Below, in pieces: positions 1 to 8,138 of a DNA stretch of 27,327 nucleotides. The position numbers and the translations under genes are program-made. The stretch is from Caulobacter sp. CCH9-E1 (lineage in GTDB: Bacteria; Pseudomonadota; Alphaproteobacteria; Caulobacterales; Caulobacteraceae), in assembly GCF_001556515.1 (NCBI RefSeq), contig NZ_LSJA01000148.1, forward strand, positions 1 through 27,327, read 5' to 3'. Below the pieces are notes generated by a model that saw nothing but the letters and a program-made list of their open reading frames with translations, was not told the origin of the DNA and made no database searches. Within the stretch, counting starts at the first letter, position 1. Every line of letters begins with the position of its first letter.

Positions 1-6
1 CCCCTG

Positions 7-31
7 CCCCTCCCCCATCAAGGGGGAGGGG
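7..31. repeat. Perfect GC-rich hairpin upstream of the RND pump gene
   Basis: CCCCTCCCCC (7-16) and GGGGGAGGGG (22-31) form a perfect 10-bp inverted repeat around the loop ATCAA. It lies about 35 bases before the pump start codon, probably in the junction with an upstream adaptor gene that is outside the window. No T run follows, so it does not look like an intrinsic terminator. It may be an intercistronic stability or stoichiometry element, or a copy of a dispersed palindrome. Confidence 0.6.
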
Positions 32-65
32 GTCATCAAACACGCTCCTCCCCAGGACGACCCGC

Positions 66-3000
66 ATGTCCTTTTCCAAGTTCTTCGTGAACAGGCCCCG
101 CTTCGCGGCGGTGCTGTCCATCATCATCTTCATCGCCGGCCTGGTGTCGCTGCCCCAGCTGCCGATCAGCGAGTATCCGGAAGTGGTGCCGCCGACCGTG
201 GTCGTGCGCGCGGCCTATCCGGGCGCCAACCCGTCCGTCATCGGCCAGACCGTCGCCGCCCCGCTGGAGCAGGCGATCAACGGCGTCGAGGGGATGATCT
301 ACCAGTCGTCCCAGTCGGCCGCCGACGGGGCGATGGTGCTGACCGTCACCTTCGCGCTGGGCACCGATCTCGATAAGGCCCAGGTGCAGGTCCAGAACCG
401 CGTCGCCCAGGCCCTGCCGAAGCTCCCTCAGGAAGTGCAGCGCATCGGCGTCACGACGGACAAGGCCTCGCCCGACCTGACCCTGGTCGTGCACATGATC
501 TCGCCGAACAACCGCTACGACATGCTGTACCTCAGCAATTACGCGCAGCTGAACGTGCGTGATCGGCTGAAGCGGATCGACGGCGTCGGCGACGTGCAGA
601 TCTTCGGCGCGGGCGCGTACTCGATGCGCGTCTGGCTGGATCCCGAGAAGCTGGCCGCCCTGTCGATGACCGCCGGCGACGTCGTGCGGGCCCTGCGCGA
701 GCAGAACGTCCAGGTGGCCGCCGGCCAGCTGGGCGCGCCGCCCAACGCGGGCTCCGGCGCCGACTTTCAGCTGTCGATCAACGCCCCCGGCCGCCTGACC
801 GACGAGGAGCAGTTCCGAGACGTCATCATCCGCTCGGGCGAGGATGGCCAGATCACCCGCCTGGGCGACGTCGCCCGCGTGGAGCTGGGCGCCAACAACT
901 ACGCCCTGCGCAGCTTGCTCGACAACAAGTCGGCCGTCGCCATGCCGATCTTCCAGCGCCCCGGCTCCAACGCCCTGCAGATGGCGGCCGAGGTCAAGAA
1001 GACCATGAAGGAGCTCAAGAAGGAGTTCCCCGAAGGCGTCGACTACGAGATCATCTACGACACCACGGCCTTCGTGCAGGAGAGCATCGACTCGGTGGTC
1101 CACACCCTGATCGAGGCGATCATCCTGGTCGTCATCGTGGTGGTCATCTTCCTGCAGGGCTGGCGCGCCTCGGTGATCCCGCTGATCGCCGTGCCCGTCA
1201 GTTTGATCGGCACCTTCGCCGTCATGCTGATGCTGGGCTTCGGCCTCAACGCGCTCACCCTGTTCGGCCTGGTGCTGGCCATCGGCATCGTCGTCGACGA
1301 CGCCATCGTGGTGGTCGAGAACGTCGAGCGGAACATCTCGCTGGGGCTGGCCCCCGCCGACGCGACCCGAAAAGCCATGAGCGAGGTGACGGGGCCGATC
1401 ATCTCCACGGCCCTGGTGCTGTGCGCGGTGTTCATTCCGACCGCCTTCATTAGCGGGCTCTCCGGCCAGTTCTACCGCCAGTTCGCCCTGACCATCGCCA
1501 TCTCGACGGTGATCTCGGCCATCAACTCCCTGACCCTGTCGCCGGCCCTGGCCGCGGTGCTCCTGAAGTCGCATGACGCGCCCAAGGACCGCTTCCAGAA
1601 GCTGATCGACCGGGCCCTGGGCTGGCTGTTCAATCCCTTCAACCGCTTCTTCGCCAAGGCCTCCAACGGCTATGTCAACGGCGTCGCCAAGACCCTGGGC
1701 CGCTCGACCGCGGGTCTCGTCGTCTACGGCGTGCTGCTGGCCCTGACGGTCTTCGCCTTCGCCAAGACCCCGACCGGCTTCGTGCCGCAGCAGGACAAGG
1801 CCTATGTGGTCGCGGTCGTGCAGCTGCCCGACGCCGCCTCGCTGGACCGCACCGAAGCGGTGATCCGTCAGATGGGCGAGATCGCCAACACCGTGCCGGG
1901 CGTGAAGCACTCGGTGGCCTTCCCCGGCCTGTCGGTGAACGGCCTGATCAACAGTCCCAACTCCGGGGCGGTGTTCTATCCGCTGGACGACTTCAAGGAC
2001 CGTCGTGACCGCGACAAGCAGGCCGGCGCCATCGTGGCGGCCCTGAACCAGAAGTTCGGCGCCATCCCCGACGCCCAGATCGCCGTCTTCCCGCCCCCGT
2101 CCGTCCAGGGCCTGGGCACCATCGGCGGCTTCCGGATGCAGATCGTCGACAAGGCGGGCCTGGGTCCGGACGAGCTGAACAAGGCCACCCAGAACCTGAT
2201 GGACAAGGCGCGGCAGGACCCGGCCCTGGCGGGGATCTTCTCCAGCTACCAGGTCAGCGTTCCGAAGATTCAGGCCGACATCGATCGCGAGAAGGCCCGG
2301 GCCCAGGGCGTGTCCCTGACCGACCTCTTCGAGACCATGCAGGTCTATCTGGGCTCGCTGTACGTCAACGACTTCAACCGCTTCGGGCGGACCTACGAGG
2401 TCAACGTGCAGGCCGACCAGCGCTTCCGCCTGCAGCCCGAGCAGATGCTGCGCCTGCAGACCCGCAACGGCGACGGCCAGATGATCCCGCTGGGCGCCTT
2501 CGTCAGCTTCCACGAGACCACCGGTCCCGACCGCGAGAGCCATTACAACGGCATGCTGACCGCCGAGATCAACGGCGGCCCGGCGCCCGGCTACTCGACC
2601 GGCCAGGCCCAGAAGGCGCTGGAGGATCTGGCCAAGAAGGAGCTGCCCAACGGCATGGGCTACGAGTGGACCGAGCTGACCTACCAGCAGATCCTGGCGG
2701 GCAACACGGCGGTCTTCATCTTCCCGCTCTGCGTGCTGCTGGCCTTCCTGGTGCTGGTCGCCCAGTACGAGAGCTGGAGCCTGCCGCTGGTGGTGATCCT
2801 GATCGTCCCGATGACCCTGCTGTCGGCCTTGGCCGGCGTGTGGATCAGCCAGGGCGACAACAACATCTTCACCCAGATCGGCCTGATCGTGCTGGTGGGC
2901 CTGGCCTGCAAGAACGCCATCCTGATCGTGGAGTTCGCCAAGGAGCGCGAGGAGCACGGCGACAGCCCGCTCCAGGCGGTCCTGGAGGCCTGCCGCCTGC

Positions 3001-3242
3001 GCCTGCGGCCGATCCTGATGACCTCGATCGCCTTCATCATGGGGGTCTACCCCCTGGTGGTGTCGCACGGGGCCGGGTCGGAGATGCGCCGCGCCATGGG
3101 CGTGGCGGTGTTCTCCGGCATGCTGGGCGTGACGGTCTTCGGCCTGATCCTGACCCCGATCTTCTACTACGTCATCCGTCGCTTCACGGCCCGCAAGGCC
3201 GCGGCGAAGACGGAGCTGACCTCGCCCGTGGAGGCGCACTGA
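66..3242 (+). CDS. RND-family multidrug efflux pump, inner-membrane transporter (AcrB/HAE1 type)
   Basis: Proton-driven trimeric pump of a tripartite drug and solvent exporter in the inner membrane. The 1058-residue length is normal for the HAE1 family. The N-terminus (SKFFVNRPRFAAVLSIII) is the usual RND opening followed by the first membrane helix. The proton-relay aspartates are D411-D412 in GIVVDDAIVVVEN, corresponding to AcrB D407/D408, and the relay lysine is K949 in GLACKNAILIVEF. Two large periplasmic loops and two groups of membrane helices give the standard duplicated layout. The ATG at 66 starts directly at the conserved N-terminus. The stop overlaps the start of the outer-membrane channel gene by one base (TGATG), so the two are co-transcribed and probably translationally coupled. 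The adaptor gene is expected immediately upstream. The substrate cannot be read from the sequence. acrB is a family name only; I cannot assign a specific paralogue. Confidence 0.96.
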   Translation: MSFSKFFVNRPRFAAVLSIIIFIAGLVSLPQLPISEYPEVVPPTVVVRAAYPGANPSVIGQTVAAPLEQAINGVEGMIYQSSQSAADGAMVLTVTFALGTDLDKAQVQVQNRVAQALPKLPQEVQRIGVTTDKASPDLTLVVHMISPNNRYDMLYLSNYAQLNVRDRLKRIDGVGDVQIFGAGAYSMRVWLDPEKLAALSMTAGDVVRALREQNVQVAAGQLGAPPNAGSGADFQLSINAPGRLTDEEQFRDVIIRSGEDGQITRLGDVARVELGANNYALRSLLDNKSAVAMPIFQRPGSNALQMAAEVKKTMKELKKEFPEGVDYEIIYDTTAFVQESIDSVVHTLIEAIILVVIVVVIFLQGWRASVIPLIAVPVSLIGTFAVMLMLGFGLNALTLFGLVLAIGIVVDDAIVVVENVERNISLGLAPADATRKAMSEVTGPIISTALVLCAVFIPTAFISGLSGQFYRQFALTIAISTVISAINSLTLSPALAAVLLKSHDAPKDRFQKLIDRALGWLFNPFNRFFAKASNGYVNGVAKTLGRSTAGLVVYGVLLALTVFAFAKTPTGFVPQQDKAYVVAVVQLPDAASLDRTEAVIRQMGEIANTVPGVKHSVAFPGLSVNGLINSPNSGAVFYPLDDFKDRRDRDKQAGAIVAALNQKFGAIPDAQIAVFPPPSVQGLGTIGGFRMQIVDKAGLGPDELNKATQNLMDKARQDPALAGIFSSYQVSVPKIQADIDREKARAQGVSLTDLFETMQVYLGSLYVNDFNRFGRTYEVNVQADQRFRLQPEQMLRLQTRNGDGQMIPLGAFVSFHETTGPDRESHYNGMLTAEINGGPAPGYSTGQAQKALEDLAKKELPNGMGYEWTELTYQQILAGNTAVFIFPLCVLLAFLVLVAQYESWSLPLVVILIVPMTLLSALAGVWISQGDNNIFTQIGLIVLVGLACKNAILIVEFAKEREEHGDSPLQAVLEACRLRLRPILMTSIAFIMGVYPLVVSHGAGSEMRRAMGVAVFSGMLGVTVFGLILTPIFYYVIRRFTARKAAAKTELTSPVEAH

Positions 3243-4651
3243 TGTCTGTCTTCAAGCAAACCCTGCGCGCCGCGCTGATCGCCGGCGTCGCCCTAACCGC
3301 CGCCGCCTGCGCGGTCGGTCCGAACTACAAGACGCCGGCGACCCCGCCGGCGGCCTTCCAGAACGCCGACCCGGCCGTGTTCACCGCCGCCAATCCCGAG
3401 GCTCAGTGGTGGAAGGCGTTCGGCGACCCTGTGCTGGACCAGCTGGTCGGCCAGGCGCTCGGCGCGAACCTCGACCTCAGGATCGCCCTGGCGCGCGTCG
3501 CCGAGGCCCGGGCCCTGTTCACCGAGCAGAAGCTGGACCTGGCCCCGCACGTCACCGCCGACGGGACCTATGCCAAGAGCAAGCAGCAGCAGCCGGGCCT
3601 GACCACCGACCGCGTCGAGAGCCAGACCTACCAGGCGGGCTTCGACGCCCGCTGGGAGATCGACCTGTTCGGCCGCGTCCGGCGCGGTGTCGAGGCGGCC
3701 GGCGCCGAAGCGGGAGCGACCCAGGCCGACCTGCGCGACGCCCAGGTGACCGTCGCCGCGGAAGTTGCTCGAAGTTATCTCGAGCTGCGCGGCGCCCAGG
3801 CCCGCCTCAAGGTCGCCAACCGCAACCTCGAGACCCAGCGCGAGACGCTGCGCCTGACCAAGGTGCGGTTCGACGCCGGGGCGGGAAGTCCGATCGACGT
3901 CGCCTCGGCCCAGGCGCGTCTCAACGCGACTGAGTCGGCGATCCCGGGCCTGATCACCGCCGCCACCCGCGCCAACTATCGGCTGGCGGTCCTGACCGGC
4001 CAACGGCCCGGCGCGCTGGACGCCCTGCTGGCCCCGCGCCAGGACGATACGCCGCCGCTGGTCGCGGCCCTGCCGATCGGCGAGGCGGGCCAGTTCCTGC
4101 GCCGTCGTCCTGATGTGCAAGCAGCCGAGCGTCGCCTGGCGGCCTCGACCGCGCGGGTGGGGGTGGCGACCGCCGACCTCTTCCCGCGCGTGTCGGTGAC
4201 CGGCTTCGTCGGCTTCCTGTCGGGGACGTCGACGGGCTTCGGAAACAGCGCCAGCCAGGCCTGGTCGGTCGCGCCGACGGTCAGCTGGCTGGCGCTGGAC
4301 CTGGGCAGCGCCCATGCCCGTCTGCGGGCGTCGCGGGCTCGCGATGACGCCGCGCTGGCGGCCTATGACAAGGCCGTGCTGCTCGCGCTCGAAGACCTGG
4401 AAAACGCCCTGGTCGCCTATCGCCAGCAGCAGGCCCAGCTGAAGAGCCTGGCCGACCAGGCCGCCGCCTCGCGCCGCGCGGCCGAGCTGGCGCGCATCCA
4501 GTACCGCGAGGGCGGCATCGACTTCCTCGTCTTGCTCGACGCCGAGCGCACCCTGCTGGCCGCCGAGGACGCCCTCACCGTCGCCGAGACCGGCGTCAAC
4601 ACCGACGTCGTGGCGATCTACAAGGCGCTGGGCGGCGGCTGGACGAGCTGA
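3242..4651 (+). CDS. Outer-membrane efflux channel lipoprotein, NodT/OprM family
   Basis: Encodes a 469-residue TolC-like outer-membrane channel, the exit duct for the RND pump upstream. The N-terminus is a lipoprotein signal peptide: a basic start (MSVFKQTLR), a hydrophobic stretch, then TAAAC with the lipidated cysteine at C23, followed by AVGPNYKTP, the hallmark just after the cysteine in NodT/OprM proteins. QWWKAFGDPVLDQL near residues 57-70 is the typical first conserved segment. Two OEP repeats follow, roughly residues 80-270 and 280-465; RRRPDVQAAERRLAASTARVG-type sequence at the start of the second repeat is diagnostic. The start codon overlaps the pump stop by one base. The stop abuts the stop of the convergent regulator gene (TGATCA), leaving no room for a terminator. 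Confidence in the family is high; nodT is used loosely for such genes, so no symbol is given. Confidence 0.94.
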   Translation: MSVFKQTLRAALIAGVALTAAACAVGPNYKTPATPPAAFQNADPAVFTAANPEAQWWKAFGDPVLDQLVGQALGANLDLRIALARVAEARALFTEQKLDLAPHVTADGTYAKSKQQQPGLTTDRVESQTYQAGFDARWEIDLFGRVRRGVEAAGAEAGATQADLRDAQVTVAAEVARSYLELRGAQARLKVANRNLETQRETLRLTKVRFDAGAGSPIDVASAQARLNATESAIPGLITAATRANYRLAVLTGQRPGALDALLAPRQDDTPPLVAALPIGEAGQFLRRRPDVQAAERRLAASTARVGVATADLFPRVSVTGFVGFLSGTSTGFGNSASQAWSVAPTVSWLALDLGSAHARLRASRARDDAALAAYDKAVLLALEDLENALVAYRQQQAQLKSLADQAAASRRAAELARIQYREGGIDFLVLLDAERTLLAAEDALTVAETGVNTDVVAIYKALGGGWTS

Positions 4652-5467
4652 TCAGAACCAGCCCGCCTCGCGCAGAGCCCTGGCGTAGGCGCGGCTGACC
4701 GGCGCCTCGACGCCGCCTTTCAGGGAGAGGACCGCCCGGCCGTCGCCGCGCCGGGCGTCCTCGACCGCCGCCTTGGCCACCCACCACGAGCGGTGGGTCT
4801 GGGCGCCCTCGATGCCTTCCAGTTCAGCGATCGCGTCCGACAGCCGCATCAGGATCAGGTCCTGGCCGCGCGAGGTGTGCAGGCGCAAATAGTGATCCTC
4901 GGCCTCGACGGCGTGCAGCTCGGCCCCGCGCAGCTTCGGCGGCAGGCGGTCGAGAAAGCGCGGCGCGGGCGCGCCGGTCGGAGCCGCGTGGGTCTCGATT
5001 GGTCGGCGCTGGACCAGGAAGTTCAGGGCGGTCATGGCCGCCGTGACGATCAGCACCGGCAAAAGGTAGCGCGGCAAGGTCTCGAACCGCAGGCCACGGG
5101 CGAACAGCACCTCGCTGACGAACCAGACCACGCCCGTGAACGGCAGGGTGATCAGGACCACCGTCATCACGCCATAGAGCCAAGGGTGGTTGTCGGCCCG
5201 ACCCTCGCGGCCGATCAGTTGGGTGACGCCCGTGCCGACGACCGCGCCGGCCAGGCACAGGCCGACCCAGTAGGCCAGGCGCGTCAACATGGGCACGTGG
5301 TGCGAGCCCAGCGCGCCGATCAGCGCCAGGAATACGCCGGCCCCGCCCGACACCAGATAGCCCCGCGCCGCCTCGGGTCCGAACAGCGCCGTTCGCGAAG
5401 CGTGAATGGCGTCGGCCAGCCGCTCACGAAGCGAGGGCGGCGATTGGCGCAAAGACGATTGAGACAC
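4652..5467 (-). CDS. Membrane-anchored LytTR-domain transcriptional regulator
   Basis: The C-terminal ~95 residues (from about PPKLRGAELHAVEAEDHYLR to the end) match a LytTR DNA-binding domain, including HAVEAEDHYLRLHT, the recurrent RLSDAIAEL segment and the THRSWWVAK strand. Ahead of it are four predicted membrane helices (for example LAYWVGLCLAGAVVGTGVTQ and VMTVVLITLPFTGVVWFVSE), the layout of LytTR regulators that sense at the membrane without a response-regulator domain. I prefer the GTG at 5467 (271 residues), which has GGAG 11 bases upstream and leaves a 74-base divergent promoter region. An ATG at 5563 is in frame but would add 32 low-complexity residues and overlap the divergent gene. 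The neighbour facing it encodes a DUF2306 membrane protein, its most likely regulatory target. The signal it responds to is unknown. Confidence 0.85.
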   Translation of the reverse strand: MSQSSLRQSPPSLRERLADAIHASRTALFGPEAARGYLVSGGAGVFLALIGALGSHHVPMLTRLAYWVGLCLAGAVVGTGVTQLIGREGRADNHPWLYGVMTVVLITLPFTGVVWFVSEVLFARGLRFETLPRYLLPVLIVTAAMTALNFLVQRRPIETHAAPTGAPAPRFLDRLPPKLRGAELHAVEAEDHYLRLHTSRGQDLILMRLSDAIAELEGIEGAQTHRSWWVAKAAVEDARRGDGRAVLSLKGGVEAPVSRAYARALREAGWF

Positions 5468-5541
5468 GAGGTCGCCCACTCCAACACCCAGGTCGACGGC
5501 GAGGCGATCGGTCGCCCCGCTCGAACCGGGAGTGAAGGAAG

Positions 5542-6102
5542 ATGGATGCGAAGGCCAAGTCAATCGGTCGCCTGATGATGCGCGACGACGCCCTGCGGAA
5601 CGCGATCCTCGGCGTGGTGCTGGCGGTCCTGATCGTCGTGGTCGCCGGACCGAAGATGTTCACCGGCATGGGCGCCTTCTTGGTCGAACGGGGCGTCCAT
5701 CCCCACGCGCCGAACCTGTCGCTGCTGGCGGCCCAGCCGCTGGCGATCAAGCTCCACCTGACCGCCGCCGTGACCGCCCTGCTGATCGGCGTCGCCCTGA
5801 TGATGCGCGTGAAGGGAACCGGCCTGCACAAGGCGCTGGGCTGGACCTGGGTGATCGCCATGGGCGTCACCGCGGTCAGCTCGCTGTTCATCCGCCAGCT
5901 GAACCACGGCCACTTCAGCTTCATCCACCTGCTGTCCGGCTGGACGATCGTCGGCCTGCCTGGCGCGGTCTACGCGATCAAGCGCGGCAAGGTCGCGGCG
6001 CACCGCAAGGCCATGACCGGCATGTTCGTCGGCGGCCTGCTGCTGGCCGGCCTGTTCGCCTTCATCCCGGGCCGTCTGCTCTGGGCCCTGTTCCTGGGCT
6101 GA
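5542..6102 (+). CDS. DUF2306-family integral membrane protein
   Basis: A 186-residue protein with about five hydrophobic segments (near residues 20-45, 68-90, 98-118, 127-147 and 158-186). It fits the DUF2306 family: a conserved histidine in the second helix (H72), GLHKALGWTWV (H96), the HFSFIHLLSGW segment (H129) and the HRKAM motif (H154) before the last helix. The recurring membrane histidines suggest metal or haem binding, but that is inference; no biochemical role is established that I know of. The ATG at 5542 follows GAAGGA very closely; ATGs at 5575 and 5578 are in-frame alternatives without a clear ribosome site. It is divergent from the LytTR regulator and 41 bases upstream of the DUF2141 gene, so it probably heads an operon with that gene and the carotenoid oxygenase. 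Confidence 0.82.
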   Translation: MDAKAKSIGRLMMRDDALRNAILGVVLAVLIVVVAGPKMFTGMGAFLVERGVHPHAPNLSLLAAQPLAIKLHLTAAVTALLIGVALMMRVKGTGLHKALGWTWVIAMGVTAVSSLFIRQLNHGHFSFIHLLSGWTIVGLPGAVYAIKRGKVAAHRKAMTGMFVGGLLLAGLFAFIPGRLLWALFLG

Positions 6103-6143
6103 GCCGGTCCTTTCCCCGACACATCGAAACAAGGAGCCTCGAC

Positions 6144-6584
6144 ATGACCCTCTCCGAGACCTTGCTCGCCGGCCTGGCCTTCGCCGCCCTGGCGCTCGCC
6201 CCGGCCGCCCGCGCCCAGGAGGCGTTCGGCGACCTGACCCTCTCCTTCCCCGGTCTCGCGACCAAGTCCGGCACGGTGATGATCGCGGTCTATGACAGCG
6301 CCCAGGGCTGGGCCGCGGGCAAGGCCGTGCGGGTCGCCGTGGCCTCGGCCTCGGACGCCGAGCCCAGCGCCAAGATCCCCGCCCTGCCGGTCGGGACCTA
6401 TGCCGTCCGCGTGTTCCAGGACATCGATGGCGACGGCAAGATGAGCAAGAACCCCTTTGGCCTGCCGACCGAACCCTACGGCTTCTCGCGCGACGCGATG
6501 GGCGCCATGGGCCCGCCGACCTTCGATGACGCCGCCTTCCAGGTGAAGGCCGGCGCCAACGCCCAAGCGCTGCGCCTGAAGTAG
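6144..6584 (+). CDS. Secreted DUF2141-family protein
   Basis: Encodes 146 residues with a clear Sec signal peptide (MTLSETLLAGLAFAALALA, cleavage near ARAQ at about residue 26). The mature part fits DUF2141: GTVMIAVYDS near the N-terminus, LPVGTYAVRVFQDIDGDGKM in the middle and KNPFGLPTEPYGFS after it. The family forms a small beta-sandwich of unknown function; the DIDGDGKM segment resembles a calcium-binding loop but that is not tested. An ideal ribosome site (AAGGAG, 6131-6136) precedes the ATG. It sits 41 bases after the DUF2306 gene and 13 bases before the carotenoid oxygenase gene, so all three are likely one transcript and the protein would share the periplasm with the exported oxygenase. 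Confidence 0.85.
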   Translation: MTLSETLLAGLAFAALALAPAARAQEAFGDLTLSFPGLATKSGTVMIAVYDSAQGWAAGKAVRVAVASASDAEPSAKIPALPVGTYAVRVFQDIDGDGKMSKNPFGLPTEPYGFSRDAMGAMGPPTFDDAAFQVKAGANAQALRLK

Positions 6585-6597
6585 GGGGGAGGGGACC

Positions 6598-8061
6598 ATG
6601 AACCGACGCGACATCCTGCGCGGCGCGGCCCTGATGGGCGGGGCCGCCCTGCTGACCCCCGAGGCGGTCTGGGCCGCCGCGGCCAACGCCGCGGCCGGCG
6701 ATTGGGCTCTAGGCTTGGCCGACGTCGAGCGCGACGTCGCGCCGACCGCCCTGACGCGGCTGCACGGCCGCGCGCCGGCCGAGCTGAAGGGGACCCTGTT
6801 CCGCAACGGTCCGGCCAAGTTCCGCCGGCCGGGCGGCTCGGTCGGCCACTGGTTCGACGGCGACGGCATGGTCCGCAAGTTCCAGATCGCCAATGGCGAG
6901 GCGCGCATGGCCGCCCGGTTCGTCGACACGGTCAAGCGCCGCAACGACACGGCCGCCAACGCCGTGATCACGCCAGGCTACGGCGCCGCCCCGGGACCGG
7001 GCGCGCGCCTGACCGGGCCCGACGACGCCAACGCCGCCAACACCTCGGTGATCATGGCCGGCGGCGAGCTCTGGGCCCTGTGGGAGGGCGGCTCGCCCAC
7101 CGCGCTCGACCCGGCCAGCCTGGAGACGCGCGGCTTCAAGACCCTGCGCCCGGATCTCAAGGGCATGCCGTTCCTGGCCCACCCGCGCGTCCAGCCGGAT
7201 GGGACGATCTGGAACCTTGGCCTTTCGGGCCGCCGCGCCATTGTCTGGAAGCTCGCCCCCGACGGCGCGCTCCAGAAGGCCGAGATGATCGACCTGCCGC
7301 GCGCCAGCTACATGCACGACTTCACGGCCACCGCGCGCCATCTCGTCATCCTGTTGCAGCCGTGGGTGGTCGAGCGCTTCCGCATGCCGATCGCCACGGC
7401 CATGGCCTGGAAGCCGGAGCTGGGGACCCAGGTGCTGGTCATCGACAAGGACGATCTGTCCCAGCGTCGCGTGTTCGAGCTGCCGCCGTTCTTCTTCTTC
7501 CACCTGGGCGACGCCTGGGAGGAGCGCGACGGGACCATCCGCTTCGACGCCTGTCTCGACGAGAACCCATTCGGGACCGCCCAGAACGCGGGCGTGTTTC
7601 TGCAAGGCAAGCACCTTCCGGGCCCGCCGCCCCGGCGGGCGTTCATCACCCTGCGCGCCGACGGCCAGGCGGAGCTCGCCAAGGAAGCGACCACGGCCGA
7701 GTTCCCGCGCGGCGATCCCCGCTTCGCCGGCGAGGTTCGTCAGTACTCGGTCCACGTCACCAACGAGCAGCCGGATCGTCCGCTGTTCCAGGGCGTGGCG
7801 GTGCGGGACTGGAAGCGTGATCGCGAGCAGATCTACGGCTTTGGGCCGCGCCATATGGTCGAGGAGATGGTCTTCGTCCCGCGCCCGGGCGCCAGCCAGG
7901 AACTGGACGGCTGGATCGTCGGAACGACGCTGAACCTGGACGCCAAGGCGACCGAGCTGCACGTCTTCGACGCGCGCCGCGTGGAGCAGGGCCCGATCGC
8001 CGCCTGGCGCGCGCCGGTGGCCCTGCCAGTGACCTTCCACGGGGTGTTTGTTCAGGTTTAG
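6598..8061 (+). CDS. Carotenoid-oxygenase-family dioxygenase with a Tat signal peptide
   Basis: A 487-residue member of the carotenoid cleavage oxygenase/RPE65 family (non-haem Fe(II) enzymes that split a C=C bond of carotenoids, apocarotenoids or stilbenes). The four iron-binding histidines expected for this seven-bladed propeller are visible: H195 (LAHPR), H240 (YMHDFTAT), H302 (FFHLGDAWEE) and H481 (TFHGVFV, six residues from the C-terminus). GHWFDGDGMV near residue 83 is the conserved N-terminal motif. The N-terminus (NRRDILRGAALMGG, then AVWAAAANA) is a good twin-arginine signal, implying that the folded metalloenzyme is exported to the periplasm; most characterised relatives are cytoplasmic. 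The ATG at 6598 has a GGGGGAGGGG purine run just ahead. Substrate cannot be assigned; neighbouring receptor and transporter genes point to an imported hydrophobic compound. Confidence 0.92.
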   Translation: MNRRDILRGAALMGGAALLTPEAVWAAAANAAAGDWALGLADVERDVAPTALTRLHGRAPAELKGTLFRNGPAKFRRPGGSVGHWFDGDGMVRKFQIANGEARMAARFVDTVKRRNDTAANAVITPGYGAAPGPGARLTGPDDANAANTSVIMAGGELWALWEGGSPTALDPASLETRGFKTLRPDLKGMPFLAHPRVQPDGTIWNLGLSGRRAIVWKLAPDGALQKAEMIDLPRASYMHDFTATARHLVILLQPWVVERFRMPIATAMAWKPELGTQVLVIDKDDLSQRRVFELPPFFFFHLGDAWEERDGTIRFDACLDENPFGTAQNAGVFLQGKHLPGPPPRRAFITLRADGQAELAKEATTAEFPRGDPRFAGEVRQYSVHVTNEQPDRPLFQGVAVRDWKRDREQIYGFGPRHMVEEMVFVPRPGASQELDGWIVGTTLNLDAKATELHVFDARRVEQGPIAAWRAPVALPVTFHGVFVQV

Positions 8062-8138
8062 AGAACGCCGCTCCCTTGCCAGGCCCGCTGGGTTGCGCCT
8101 ATCCGGGGACGCAGCGCAACCAAGGCGGGCCCTTCCTC

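Noticed and set aside
36..3239. A 1067-codon open frame on the minus strand across the RND pump gene
   Set aside because: Its translation is rich in His, Asp, Gly, Gln and Arg with no family resemblance; it is the usual antisense shadow of a high-GC gene with biased third positions.
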